Assembly: GCA_026260175.1 (NCBI GenBank)
Contig: JAKCWW010000004.1
Location: forward strand, 15,497 to 79,496
Direction of reading: 5' to 3'
From: Reticulitermes lucifugus
Taxonomy: Eukaryota; Arthropoda; Insecta; Blattodea; Rhinotermitidae
DNA length: 64,000 nucleotides
In this document: one piece after another, positions 24,179-37,040 of the stretch
Layout: the number at the start of each line of letters is the position of its first letter
How positions within the stretch are numbered: position 1 is the first letter of the stretch
Program-made: the position numbers and the translations under genes
The notes under the pieces: model-generated
The model's database searches: none
Told to the model about the DNA's origin: nothing
What the model saw: only the letters and a program-made list of their open reading frames with translations

Positions 24179-25129
24179 GTTATATATAATACCTCGCACA
24201 AACTACTGAAAATGCATGGAAAATATAAATAGGAAAAACAGCTACAAATTAGAGTAAATTAAAATAGTAATTTACAAGTATAAAACATGTTTCATAATCA
24301 GCATTTTTGTGTAACAATATGTGCAATTGCTTTGTTCGTATGTGCTTTATTTATATGTTTACTAATGTAAAATTATATTCCTTTTGTATGGACGAACACC
24401 AAGTTACAAAACGACATGAAAACAACAGACTTATACTTTTACATATCTTGATTGTTTCGTGTTGAGTTGGAAATGGAGTGGTAAAAATTCTGATCTGAAT
24501 TGCTTCAAGTCTTCTCTGAACATAATCTGTCCTTGACTCATAATGTTCAGGCCCTGTTTTTCTAGTTTCTAAAGTTTCTGCATCTTAACATTCCTCGTTA
24601 TGTAAGTGCAGTATGTGTAGTTTTTTCCGTTTCTGATTATCATTCTGCATAAAATTTTGTATCTGAGTCAAATACAGTGATGTGGTACAGAGTGTAGAAG
24701 GTTTATGTTTTTCTTTATTTTGTACTCCTCAGTCTGAGGATTATTTGTTTTAGAAATAGGCCTATAGAATACTAAAATAATTAAATTCCTTAATTTCAAT
24801 TTTACTGCATTTTTCGAAACCTTTACCTGTAATATTTAAAGTATCAAATTAAGACCCTTTAAAAGTTTTGTCATGCCTATGCCCTTTTAGGTGGTACCAC
24901 ATTTCTCTGGGGCACTTGTGTTTAGAGTTGACAAGTGCTGCTTTAAGCTGTATAAAGTTAGTACGTTGAGTCCTATGGCACACACAGTCCCAAGGTTATG
25001 AACTGTGCCAAGTGTGGCCTGCCTCTTTGTGTGTTTTAAACTGTACGTGTTGCGTTGGTGAAATGCGTTACATAATGTTTACTGTAAATCAGATTAATCC
25101 CTGTGTACGTCGTGAAAACATGGCACTAG

Positions 25130-25340
25130 TTGGAGCTGAGTGGTCAGCTTTACGCCTCGGCTGCTTTAGACCCAGAGAAAGCTCCCCCGGTATTCACTGA
25201 ATAAGGGGCTGGGTGGGCCCCATAACCGGTCCAGATGCGTAGAAGAAGGGAAAAATCTCTTTCCACTGCTGGGAAACGAGTCATTATTCCTAGGTTGTCC
25301 AGCCCGTAACTTCGTCTGTATATCGACTAAGCCATCCCAT
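25130..25340 (-). repeat. tRNA-derived SINE, minus-strand copy (family S1)
   Basis: On the minus strand the head reads GGGATGGCTTAGTCGATATAC, an A-box-like tRNA start. The body follows, with a GGGGCCCACCCAGCCCC stretch and a CTAAAGCAGCCGAGGCGTAAA block that aligns with the copies at 34.93, 50.52 and 56.17 kb (consensus roughly TAAAGYRGCCGRGRCGTRAAG then ACCACTC). A 62-codon ORF on the plus strand here is a by-product. Confidence 0.65.
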
Positions 25341-25349
25341 TTTCCATAG

Positions 25350-27670
25350 TGTTTATTGTTAATGTATTAATCAAAATGATATCTTCCGTACTTGTGTGTT
25401 TATTACACACTGTGTATAGCGCTAGTTACAGTCTTCTCGCGTTAATGATCGACAAAAGAAAAGACGAATAGAGACTTAAGCATCTGCAGTCACAATTGGT
25501 GAACAAGCCGTGGTTGTGATATTGATGATGATAATGACGATAAACCATAGCCATTGTGCACTGTTCGTTTATTCTGAGAAATTGCGCTCTTGTGTGGAAT
25601 GAATTGCGTGATGTATGTTGATATAACGTTTTGTCAGTTTTCAGAAAGACATTTCTAATCACTCTTTCTTCTTTCTCTCCGTTAAACAGTTTAAATTTTC
25701 TTATTAAGCACTCGGTTGGATTTGGAATGAGTCGAGAATGAGCTTTTGACTAATGCAGAACCGATATGATGAGTGATAATTATAAAGCGACTGCGAGAGG
25801 GAAGCACAATATTTCAGTTTAAGGTAGTAACTGATTTCTTATATCATATTGTCGGTTCATTTCACAGGCATTATTAAAGTTGAGACCTTATTTTATTACG
25901 TTAATAATGGATATGAATTACACGACTGATTATATAGTTTTTAAATGTCTTTGAAGATCATACATAATTTGGTCAGTGTAGTAAACAAATGACAAAAGGA
26001 ATATGTAAATAAAATTAGAATAAAAGATAAGAAGTTAAATAAAAATTATGACATTTAATAAAATAAAGAAATACATGCAACTCGTAATAATCGCCACGTG
26101 CCTACATGCAGAATATGAGGAACTTGACTTTAGTTCTCTGTAAATTATACCTCCCGAAAGTCTTTGGGACATGGAGAAGGAAGAGCGAATATTCCGAAAC
26201 ATGCGCGTGTGATATGCTTATACAATTTGCTTTCGGACTGACGTAATGTTGCCTCTATTCAATACGAAGGTAAAACTGGCTAACAAATAAGAAGGAGAAA
26301 GTAGGACAGAAAATGAAAGGAAGTGGTAGCTTGAATAAAGCAAATGGGGACTCCAAAGAAGATGATCTGGATAAGAAATCTGCTGATAGGAGGCAGGAGT
26401 AGTAGACCAGAGACCCTATTTAAATTTCAAATAGTGAAATGGATTCAATGTGCTAGGTAATGAAAGTTTTACTTCTCTGTCGGATTTCCCTTTTTCTCGC
26501 TTGTGGTAGAGGGAACGCGGAATGCTGTTCGAATTATTTGAGCCTTGGGAGAGAAGTAAATAAAATATGTGAGGTACTACATTATATAAGACGTGTATGT
26601 GTGTGTGTCTGTGTGTGTGTGTGTAGAGGCGAAGGAAAAGGAAGTCCTAGAGATTGGTAGAAATGCAGGTGGGACAGAGGTAATCAGTGCCACAGAAAGA
26701 ATGAAGATTGAGTGAGGAAGCGAAAAATGAAAATGGAATGGCATAAAATGGACATAGAAGAAAAGAAAGTGAACAGAAATGGCTATAGGGCACAAAGTAA
26801 GAGAGATAAAGCTCATGGAATTACCTTCAGTCCCTGTCTCTGAACAACAGTGGTGGGACCTGAGTAGGGATTTGGCTGCTTTGGATTTCTTGAGAAAGGA
26901 GGCTCTTTGCAGAACTGAGAATAATCTTGTGTTTTTACAGAGTAAGGATTTCGAATTATGACTCATGTATGTCTGCTGAAGTTGGGATTAAAATACATAA
27001 AATTATGACGTTGCATATTTAACCGTGTGTCCGTCGAGTTATTAAACCATAAAAGATCAGAAAATGTACACACAAGTTGTAAAATTAACAACTGTTTATT
27101 TTCTGACCAACATGTTTTTAACCAGTGTTAAAAGGTTAGTACTTTGGTACGGTTCAGACTTGAAATTAACAATAATTAAAGCATATAAGTCTCCGATGCT
27201 AAACATGTGAAAGGGGGGAACATACATGAGAACAGTAGGCCCTATATCAGCCAAGCATACATGAATATTTGTATTGTTATATTGATGTAAGTCCTATATA
27301 TGTTTTGAACTTTCTGATGTGTAATTTTGTGCTTGATATCTAAGTTTATAAACACATCTCCCTGAAGATAACGTTATAAAGTTTCGAAACTTATTGGAGA
27401 GGAATTAAAATTTGCTGTTTCACTGTTAATTTGTAGGTTTCTGTCTTTTGTGATTTATTTATACAGGCCTAAAATTTTTTTATGAGTGTGAAATCTAGTC
27501 TTTTTCTAAGGGAAGAATGTTGTTAATGACTGCTGGCAGACCGGCAAACATTTTCGTGCAGAGAATCTGGGGTGCTATATATCAGACTGTGGGAGTCTTT
27601 TTGTTTTGTACTTTCTCGTTCACATGTGATTGAAGAAATCACCCTTTCTTCCCAAGATTTTCTGGCCCTG
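25350..27670. other. Non-coding stretch with a GT microsatellite
   Basis: No gene recognised. A (GT)n tract lies at about 26592-26623. ORFs of 60-129 codons near 26.5-26.97 kb overlap on both strands, include the microsatellite and show no family features. Confidence 0.4.
27356..27401 (+). repeat. Hammerhead-like motif with weak stem II
   Basis: Stem I TCTCC pairs with GGAGA across core CTGAAGA (27362-27368) and GAAAC (27386-27390), with predicted cut after 27395. Stem II reduces to AAC/GTT around a long loop and lacks a G-C closing pair, and stem III has only one pair. Core bases are intact but the fold is poor; probably a decaying copy. A T follows A9, as in the other copies. Confidence 0.5.
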
Positions 27671-27689
27671 AACTAAAAGTAGGTTGGTG

Positions 27690-27890
27690 CGAAAACCTTA
27701 CGAGTTTTACCATTCGGAACCTCACATATGCCATAAAAACGGACAGTGGCTTCGAAAATCACGTGATTATTGAGGTCTTCACGGCAGTAACTATGAAAAT
27801 AGCTGTTATCTGGGATAAAATGTGGTGTAGTCTGGTAGGTATGTACCGACGTTTCAGAGAAACCTGTTGCCTCCGAAATCAATATATATG
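27690..27890 (-). repeat. Blattodea-type interspersed repeat encoding S-E-T-S-V
   Basis: The minus strand contains TTTCTCTGAAACGTCGGTA followed by a segment reading roughly YQTTPHFIPDNSYFHSYC. I recall similar peptides (S-E-T-S-V, Y-Q-T-T-R, I-P-E-D-S-H-L-H) from many cockroach and termite gene models, where they mark a multicopy repeat. The 69-codon ORF (27673-27882) is therefore repeat-derived, not a host gene. The SETSV codons equal the hammerhead 3' core plus cleavage site found at 55.69 kb. Confidence 0.6.
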
Positions 27891-28767
27891 ACGGTAGATT
27901 ATTCGTCTTTCCTTACGATGGCGGTAGAAGTTTTTTATGAATTGTCAGAACATGCACGGCAGACTACAGGCAATCACGTTCCAAAAGATTGCCATCTTCA
28001 TTTAGAAAGTTGTTTGGAAGAAACAAGAATATGAAATAGAAATAAGTTCATTACTTTCTGACAGGAAAATATGCCTCTCCGTAGTAACTAACAGAAGTTT
28101 AACCTTTCTTTTCAGAGCTTTCTTTGTCTTTGTCTGACTGTGTCGATGTGTTTTCTTTATGGCGCTTCACTTCCATATGAGCAGATCCCCTGCTATAGAA
28201 TTCGCAACGACACATAAATCACCATGCAGGCCGTCAGCTGCAAGGAAAAAATTGACGAAAATGTTTTCGCTTGAAGCTGAAGTTAACCCGTGCTACAGAT
28301 ATGTTGCCTTACTCCTTACATGCATCGTACATGCATAAAATGAAACAGTAGCAAGACAGGCAATGTAGGTATAACGTAACATTGAGGCTCGTTCGCGTAA
28401 CTATTGTTGTCGTGGAAAAGCAATAATTATTACATATTGTGAATGTATTTGTGGCCTCGGTTACGCAGCATGCAAAGCGCATTCGCCGTATTATGTTGTC
28501 ATCTGTGGCCTGTCCGACTATACAATACTTTTCCACATTAGCTGGTAAACAGCACGAATTTCGTAAACAAGTTATTAAACAGAAAATGTGTGTTTTGACT
28601 TTCTCTACAACGTGTGTCTGAAACATTTGTCGTTCTAAAAAGCATCTAGCGAGATATTATCATAAATGTACATAGATCTTCAAGTAAATACCGCTTTTCT
28701 TGTCATATCGTAAATGAAACTTGAACTTTCTCGACAGAGCTTCGAAAAATGCTCAAATCTAACATTT

Positions 28768-28960
28768 CATGAAAATCCGTCCTGTGGGAGCCGAGTTGTT
28801 CCATGCGGACGGAAAGACAGACGGATGGACTGATGGACGGGCGGACAGATGGACATACATACATACATACAGACAGACAGACATTACGTAGCTAATAGTC
28901 GATTTTCGAAATTTTGCGAACTCGCCGAAAAATTATTATCGAACACTTCAGCCAAGTAGA
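28768..28960 (+). repeat. Interspersed repeat (TGAAAATCCGTCC type), copy 1
   Basis: The stretch TTTCATGAAAATCCGTCC, a GAG/CTAGTT-type middle and TTCCATGCGGACGGAAAGAC corresponds to 33920-33980 (TTTCGTGAAAATCCGCCC ... TTTCATGCAGAGAATGG). It leads into GACGGACAGAC and CATA simple repeats. Class unknown. Confidence 0.5.
28808..28883. repeat. GACGGACAGA / CATA simple repeat
   Basis: Alternating GGAC, AGAC and CATA tetranucleotides. Confidence 0.8.
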
Positions 28961-31900
28961 CTAAGGTGTACATGATTCCGACACTTTCCAAGCTCCGAAT
29001 TAAACGTGTAGTTAGAAACAGCAATGTAGACTGACGGAAAACGTATCTCAACCTTAGACTAATGAAACTGTTAGTTGTAATTTTATGCCAATCAAATATA
29101 ATAACAAGGCAGTATTTTGCTTCTTAAAGCAATTGTGCATAGAAACGTTTAAGACTTTTTAAACGCCAGGGTTGTGATTGAGATTTAAGCTCGTAGCATG
29201 GTCATGTATTAGTATTCTGCTATTGCCCTCTCCTCTAACGTTAGATGAAATATCTGAGGAATCGAAAGAGAACTAGCGTCTTCCTAAATATGCTGTTGAA
29301 AATATTTATGCCGTTGGTTAGCAAAATATGGACCACTGTCGGAGCGACACGCGTAGACGTTACGTTCGGTTTGTGGCTGTGGGAATATATACTTGTACTG
29401 TCCTTTATTATTTGTCATATTTGTCGTACATAATAGAGAGGATTAATTGGTAAGAGGGAAATGAAAAATTTTAAAGAAAATTGCAAGTTTTGTTCCTTTT
29501 ACAATGTGTATCGCACTTGTCATTTACAGGCCTTCATCTCCACGTGGGTATTAAGTCGAGCGCGATGGACTCTTAAACAAGTTTGATTCATGTCTAAACT
29601 TTTCGAGGACACCTACCAGAATTTATGTTATGTCAAAATTAATTATTAAAGTTAGTGGATGTATAAATTGTGTTAAGACAGTACAATTTTGTTATAGTGT
29701 TTTTCCCACGAGCCATTCCAATCTGCCCTCACACTGAAGTAACCTGATGCAGCAGCCGGCTAAAAATAATGGTCAACTATTGGCGCTATAAAATTAGGAG
29801 AGATTAGAGACAGGGCTAATACCGGAAGAGATTTGGGTTCTGATACATAACTGTGATCACGACGCTGACATATATTCGAATAAGAAGCCAGTTTGCATGT
29901 AATAGTAAAGTGTACAGCGCATGAAACAAAACACGGAGAAGAACTTTGTCATTTACACGATAACTTGCCGACTGAAACAAAGGAGGACATGTTTTACATA
30001 CCGCTAACATTTATGTTTTATACTAGTGAAACCCCTTGGCTACTGGAAAATGCAAATTACATCAAAGAATAAAACCTTTTAGAAAGGAGATTCTCTGAAT
30101 TGCGGCTGTCATGTTATGCATAATTTTGTGCGTCTATGAAGGAATTTAAGCAAAACAACATATTGGTCTGTTACAAAGATGCACAGCACAAAGAGACGGT
30201 CCGTTTTTTCCCCTCGTAACTTGCAATTTTACTTTTTCCGAAATGTGCAAATAACCAACTGACCGTCGGTAACAGAATCAGAACGTTCAAGTAAATTCCT
30301 CCATTATAATAATTATCAGTCAGTTTTATTCACTTCCCACACTCACCATCTAGATTTCTAACGTCAGATTTCATGTTAGCCACCCATATGTTTCTCGGTC
30401 CTCAAAGTGACCACTTTACAACTTTAAAACTTTACAAGAGCTTCCTCCGCAAAAATTATAGAGTAAGATTGGCTTCTACAGACCTGTTAAGAATTATCGA
30501 CAATAATGAGGGAAAGTATTGTGCACAGAAAAACAACAAATATTACTTTAAATACCTTACTACGTTCTTTATTACTCAACCAAATTTCGCAAATCAAACT
30601 CTTCAATAAATGTTCGAAAGAATACGTTATTTAACTTTGAAATTGGCCCATTCGCAACAATAGGGTCCCATGAATGGACCACACTGTTTTCATAAATTGG
30701 CCATAAACACAAAATAGGAAAATATACGTTTATACTTGCAGTAATGTTTATTTTGTGAAATTATATTTTTAGCAGTTCAAATTGACGTAAAAAACAAAAT
30801 ATTTTTATATGTGTAAATAACTGTTTTTATTTCTTGTTGTAATAGATAACCTACCAGCAGATTATGTTATTACGTATATGTTAGAATAATTTGAGCAATA
30901 AAATCCTTTATCTCTTGGACAGAATTGAAAACTCAGTTACGTATATTCCCAGTTTCGTAAAAAGGTATTAAATCATTGGGGCGTAATTTACAAAGAAACT
31001 TGCTACAACTGTGTACATCAATCCAGAAACTTATTTTGGAATAAATTATCCTGAAAGAATATGCTTCAAGAGCTCTCTCCATGTTTTCAGGCTCCCTCCT
31101 TCCCTTCGGCATTTAACAACTTTTGGCATCTTACAGTAGAAGCTGAAAATTAATTCCTCAGTAGCCTTGCTTGACTACAAGAATTTCACTTAAAACTCCG
31201 CGCTAGTTGCAAATAATTATAGAATGATAAGTAAGCACTGGCATAGAGCTTTAATATTTAACTAACAGCCGGAAAATTTTATACAATACTGACAATCTGT
31301 AACAGGATGCATGGTTTCATGAATGGACTACCGGTCCATTCGCGGAGCCCTGTGGTAGTTCATCGATACCAACTCTGCAATTTTTCTTTTTCGAAGCACT
31401 AAAGTTTCATGAAATTAAAGAGGAAAACTAACCGATGCGTTAAATTATACAGCAGAGAACACACTTTCACCAACTCTATAAAAATTGTTTTTTACTTTCT
31501 GTGACGATAAAAAGCGTAGAGGCATATACCAAATATAAGATTAGAAATGTCCAAGATTTTTGTAGCCAATTTTCTCAGTTCCCCTTTCATGTGCCAAACT
31601 CGATTTTGCTACTTTAAACATAATGGACAACATATGTGTATAGTAATTGTTTCTTCGTTCTCTGAGGATTTACAAAAATTTAAGGAAACATGCATATGTA
31701 GCGCGAGACACATTTTTTGCGCTGGTTTTAATAAATCTCAACCTGTAAACCTCTAAACAAAGAAATACCGTAATATCAACACTAAGAAGTTAAAAAACTA
31801 TGCATACTGTCACAGTTCAAGAGTTTCTTTTTTTGTGTTACTGCCTGAACATTTTAATGGTATGAATGCCACCGTAGGATGCTACATCGTAAATAGCATA

Positions 31901-32145
31901 AAACTGATGATTTCAAGTAAAACACTGAATGCGAATATTCTACATGCATTTCTCCACTTTTTACAAAAAAGAGATCAAAGAACGTGCACAATTTATATTA
32001 CTACAAATTTAACTCAGTAATATTTTTAAGATAAACGTAGACTATTTCTGTATTTAATTTGTCATACTGAAAAACACGCAATGATTCTGCGGTCTGAAGA
32101 TGGCCTAAGGTCTTGTGCACCGACACTGAAAGTTAAGTTGGTTCA

Positions 32146-32599
32146 TTCAATTTATTTTACACCAACTAATGCACACGTAAAACCACTTTTTTGTACTTTT
32201 TGAAGCGAGACAGCACACACCGATCCACACAACAGCACACACAGCATACGCCCACAGGAACATACCACGATTCTTGACACCAGCACCTACGCCGTTAACC
32301 AAAACATTTTAACTACGACTTTAACTTATAAATCATAAGTTTTAATGTTTTATGAATTTTAAAATTCAGATATTTTAAAACAAATATTAAGACATGAGTG
32401 CTATTGGACCCTTCAAAATATGCAGTTGAAGTGACAGTGGCTTTTTTTAAAAAACCCCTGACGATGATCCGAGGATCGAAACACTTGTAGGGGTACATTT
32501 CACAATAAAAACTACAAAAAAAGTGGTTTTACTTGTGCATTAGTTGGTGTAAAATAAATTGAATTAGTGAAAATGCACGGTGACAGCAATATAAAATTT
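32146..32599 (-). mobile_element. Foldback element A2 with intact hammerhead
   Basis: A 454-bp insertion flanked by TTAAGTTGGTTCA (32133-32145) and TTAAGTTGCTTCA (32600-32612), a 13-bp target duplication with one mismatch. Inverted arms at 32146-32195 and 32513-32564 pair along about 50 bp with few differences; the left arm starts exactly at the duplication. The ACCGTGCAT leader is on the minus strand at 32573-32581, so the element is assigned minus. An intact hammerhead core lies on the plus strand at 32455-32493, 20 bp before the right arm. No protein-coding capacity. Confidence 0.85.
32455..32493 (+). ncRNA. Hammerhead ribozyme motif, intact core
   Basis: Stem I CCC (32455-32457) with GGG (32490-32492); core CTGACGA (32458-32464, the variable N7 is C); extra T; stem II GATC/GATC with loop CGAG; GAAAC (32478-32482); stem III of two pairs with loop ACTT; cleavage triplet GTA, predicted cut after 32489. 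All required core positions are present. It is followed by CAATAAAA and then the foldback arm, the same order as at 11.47, 42.34 and 44.38 kb when read in hammerhead sense. Confidence 0.7.
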
Positions 32600-32614
32600 T
32601 TAAGTTGCTTCAGT

Positions 32615-34925
32615 TTTCAGTATGTACGTCCAGATAACATCGTGTTGTACAAAACGTCTAGCGGAATGCATATGTTAGTTTCTGTTAGAACAAGACGTGA
32701 GTTTAACGAACGTTTTGATACGGAAAATTTTGTTTGTCCGAAGTTATGACGTGTTTAATTGATATGAAATTGTCACGTACGGAGGGATGCAGGAGGCAAT
32801 TTTAAAATATAACTCAAATACATGTATGCTACTATTGCTTCAGTCCTGGGGCTTCAGAATATGTTTAGTAAATTTCATAACTCTCTACCATGCGGAATGA
32901 AAAGTTTGGTTGGAAATACACGCCATATTAGTTCCGTAATTAAAACAAAATTTTACCCTGTAGGCTAGCATACTGCAGGACTAAAAGCTACACACTATTT
33001 TATACTGTTATGTTATAGCCATTTGTATAAATAAACACATCTCTTTCCAACCTATTAATGTCCACGAATGAATCAGGTAAGACACAGACGATAGATGTGT
33101 GTAAGTTCGTATTAAATTTCTCAGGACACGAGTACTTCCGGAACTCTAAGAGGAACATTTGCTTCACAGATATGGAATGATATTTTGAAAAAAGTAAATA
33201 GCGGTGAAGTGTCATTTTGAAGGACGTAACACAGTCAATAACTATAATATTTCCAGAAATATTCAGATAGGAAGTGTATGTGACACTGAAGCGCTTTTGG
33301 ATTTTTCTATCCTCGAATCTCCCTAGATAATCGTATCATTTAATCCAAAGGGTGTCACACTTTTCACTGTTGGTTACAATTACAGAATATTATTACTATT
33401 ACTATGGTCTTATTATATTTCTTGGAAGAACTGTGTGTCTAGTTTCACTTCGTTCTTTTGAGTTTATCATCACTCGTTACCTCTAAGTTTCAGCCTGTCG
33501 AAATATGCAATTTCTGACTTCCAAACAACATTTCTTACCCAGTTTATAGGCATATACATAATGTAGCTGCACGCTAAATTTCATAGACCTAGGAATAGGC
33601 AGTTACGTGTTGTGACTTAGTATCTGTATTTTTGTGTTAATCAGCTGGCCGAAAAATCGCATTTTTTGCTCTATATTAGGTTATGGTCTCTCTGCCGTTA
33701 CGTTACGTAATGTTCTCGTAAATAAAAATGTTTTCCAAAAACTATTTTTGGCTTGAAATATGCTTTGATTCTTTCTGCAGCTTCTCTCTAAATCTTTACT
33801 ATTCCTGGAATAAATCAACGAGAATTTACAGACCTTTATGTGAATTGCCTAATACTTTTGTCCGATTTAATTAAACTTCCCTTTTTTTTCGAAATATTCT
33901 AATGAAAGTTCCTGATATAAAATTTCGTGAAAATCCGCCCTTTGAAAGACTAGTTCTTTCATGCAGAGAATGGGGGAGAAGGACTTACAGACATGGCAAA
34001 GCTTAAATTCACTTTTCACAACTTGCAAACCCGCGCCTAGAAATGATGCTTATTTGAATTATCACAAGCAAACACACGGGATGGTCTGAAATAACAAGAA
34101 ATTAGTGCAGGAGAAATTAGCTGCAGCGAACCGTGAGTTTTGGAAAGTCAAAGGAGGGAAGAGATGTAGGCCCACATACAGGAATACGGCAGCAGGAAGA
34201 GACAAACTCTTTGTGATAATGAAGCGCTCGCACTGTATTCTGGACCTAATTTCCGGCGTGTTCCGACTGAAGGGGTATACCAAAAAGCGCCATGGCTATC
34301 GGTTCCTTCGTGAGGATATTTATGCAGATATTATGCAGTCGTTAATCGTAAGTCCATGCATTTTAACAAAACAAGTCGGAAAGGCTAAAAGGAGGAACAA
34401 GTGGAAATTACGATAACATATAAATTCATGTCTGTATTTTAAAGAAGAATCTTGTGGGACTCAACTGATGCAGTTGGCAGTTAAAAGAAATGAGAGTGAA
34501 AAACGTACTCCAGTTTTAAGAAAAGGCATTTTACATAGATGTCTGTTCCTAATTTAGAATCATATCGATTTTAATGTTTACTTATTACAGACATAAATGT
34601 ACTGTTAACAGAATTGAGGGGAAGCTAGAGAGTATAGCCTACTCTGCACAAAACTCTATGTTACGTTTATTATCTTTCTTTTCATATTGACATTATCATA
34701 CAAACAATCAAATAAGGCCATGTTTAACGAGTTTCGTATTTTATTGAAAGTACTTTTTATATGAAGGACAATTATTTAGCGAATAGTGCCATAGAGAATT
34801 TGTTTTCAACTTCACGTACATTAGAACCTTTAGCTTAATGGATCGTGAAATATCATTCCGGAAGTAGTTGTACTAATTTTAATGTAGCTGCTGTTGTAGT
34901 GTAATTATTATAACTCCCTGTAAGT
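32615..34925. other. Non-coding stretch
   Basis: No host gene recognised. A second copy of the TGAAAATCCG repeat lies at about 33920-34050. The 103-codon ORF at 34105-34416 has a basic composition, no family motif and no visible splice context; I do not call it. Confidence 0.4.
33920..34050 (+). repeat. Interspersed repeat (TGAAAATCCG type), copy 2
   Basis: Aligns by eye with 28768-28830 over TTTCGTGAAAATCCGCCC and TTCTTTCATGCAGA, then diverges. Class unknown. Confidence 0.45.
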
Positions 34926-34932
34926 CTGAACT

Positions 34933-35185
34933 ACGGTAGTCTTGTCGGTATAGTGACTAGCCTACGGGCTGCACGGCTGAGGAAACGTGGGTCTGTTACC
35001 GGCCGAAGAAAAATATTTTTCTTCACCTCAAACTGTCTGACCGGCCCTGGTACCCGCCTAGTCTCCTATTCAATAGGTGCCGAGGGCTGTTTCCTCGGGA
35101 GTAAAGCGGACGGAGCGTGAAGCAAACCACTTACTGTATCTAGTACTAAGGTTAAATATGAGTGGGGCTATACTTTACTTTCGCT
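34933..35185 (+). repeat. tRNA-derived SINE, plus-strand copy (family S1)
   Basis: The head GGTAGTCTTGTCGGTATAG resembles a tRNA A box. A weak B box follows, then a body with GTTTCCTCGGGAGTAAAG and CGGAGCGTGAAGCAAACC that matches the other S1 copies, then a tail CTTTACTTTCG. Old and diverged. Confidence 0.65.
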
Positions 35186-35189
35186 TATG

Positions 35190-37040
35190 CTCTCATGGCC
35201 TGCAGAGGTACAAATTATCTTTACTTTTTCTCCAGTGAGTTGGCGTATTAAAACTTTTAATCGAAGTTCTTAAATAAGTGGGTTCAGACAGGAACGAAAT
35301 GTCACCTGTGCTTTAATTTTATGTACATAGCTTAAAATACGCGTAAGGAGTAAACAACTAATCTTTGTTCATTACTCTAAGGAACTAACACGAATTGCGG
35401 GTAATGCAGTGTAGAATGCTGAATAAGTACCTGGTTTTCGGAGGAACCTTTTGCTTCCACCGTCAAGGGCTACGTAATGTGGCTCAGGATATGATCCAGT
35501 GAGGGTAAAGGTGAAGTTGTTCCTACGCAAGCCATGAAGGCATGGCGGAACAACAATTAACTCCTTATGAAATGCCTTAGGTTGTGGCGTTTAATAGTTG
35601 TTTTGGAAACAATTCTGAAGACAATATTCACAACATACGGGCCAAATTTCGTAAAACTGAAGTGAATGGTATATGTCCCTGTAAATGAGTATTGGAAAGT
35701 TTCGAACGAAAGTAATAGATATTTGCGCGATATGTAAATAAAATATTGTCCAAAATAGCTTCCGAATTTTTTCCGTATATTGAGGTGAACTGTAAGAAGG
35801 TACTTAAAAGCGACATTCTGAAATATTTGTACCTGCCAAAACCATTTTTCCAATGTTTGAGTTTCTATTTACAGAGTTAAACTCGTACTTGTAATAAAAC
35901 AAAATATTCTTACTCGAGCTGTTCGCAAATTAAATGGAATATCTCCGAAATTAAGTTGGTTTGCGAAATAGAGACCACTAAATTTGGTCTGTGTTTGTCT
36001 GTCACATGAAACCTATTACGCAGGATCCAAATTTTCTCTTCTTCTTTATATTTGTATTTGCACCTGAAGAGAAGCAGTCTACAGTACGTTCTAGGTGGTA
36101 AGAGATAATGTTTCAAATCTAGGGGCACACAGTGGGTATTGAAATAATCCCTTGGCTAAACAAATGGATTAGTGCTATCCGAATATTCGCAGAGTGCACT
36201 TAATACTACATAGGAATGCCCTTTTATATTAACAAGTAAACATGTGAGTTGGATGCTGGAAAACGCATGTTCACTGGAGCATTTGAAGATAGAATTGTAG
36301 ACGGCCGTTTGTACGTTTCTTTAATGGAATGCCTAGAGAATAGGAGTATTAGTTGCGTTGCTTCTATGGCTTTTTACTCATGTTTCAACTGTTCAGATTA
36401 TGTAGGATCGAATGATACACATGCGGCAGGGAAGAGGGATAAACATTCAAACCAACATTTAATCTGCTTTCGAAGAATTTAGAAAGGCCTAAGATTGCGT
36501 TGCCACAAGGAAGAATTTAAGGGTCCCTTGAAAAGAAGTAGACTACTCGTACATTTTCGAAGGCAGAAAAAACTTTTTCCAGTAGCAAAAAATTGGTTGA
36601 ATTTAATATGTCGAATAGGAACGTGATGAAAAGTATTAAGGGTAACCCTACAAAATTTTATTCTGAGAGTCCTGAAAGTTTTTGGTGAACATTATGGGAT
36701 TTATACTTATTACACATATAGGAAGTTTCGCTGCTTTTGTCGATTTTTTAATATTAGCCTGATTAGCCTAATATGGTGGGCTGTAGAATGGCTGGAAGGC
36801 TGTATACAAATGTCGTTTCAATATTCGAAGTAAAAGAACCCATCTTCAAATTAAGTGTGGTCTGCCGGAAGCAGTAATGATATTCTCCGAATCAGTACAT
36901 TGTCAAATATAATTTAATTCTTTGTATTCATTTTTATGGTTGATTTACGCATAATTTTCAGACGTGTTTCTTTTCTTGCCTCAGTAATTATTTGATTTTA
37001 GCGAAATGACGGTGTAAAGGAACGAAATACTGTTCGTTAG
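35190..37040. other. Non-coding stretch
   Basis: Nothing recognisable beyond short ORFs on both strands. Confidence 0.4.

Larger units (their letters stand above)
27900..32090. other. Long non-coding stretch
   Basis: No convincing gene. It contains a GACGGACAGA-type simple repeat (28808-28883) and one copy of a repeat shared with 33.9 kb. Everything else is short ORFs without motifs. Confidence 0.4.

Noticed and set aside
26160-26215. CCGAAACATGC motif resembling a hammerhead 3' half
   Set aside because: No CTGANGA half and no stem II hairpin upstream.
26577-26966. 129-codon minus-strand ORF
   Set aside because: Includes a GT microsatellite, overlaps an unrelated plus-strand frame and has no motif.
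29740-29785. CCTGATGCAGCAGCCGGCT followed by AAAAATA as a possible hammerhead relic
   Set aside because: Core is broken in both halves and no stem I pairing supports it.
32092-32135. CTGAAGATGGCC...GGTC resembling a hammerhead 5' half beside element A2
   Set aside because: No GAAAC at the right spacing and no stem I complement; at best a very old relic.
34105-34416. 103-codon basic ORF
   Set aside because: No family motif, no splice or UTR context; length is compatible with chance.
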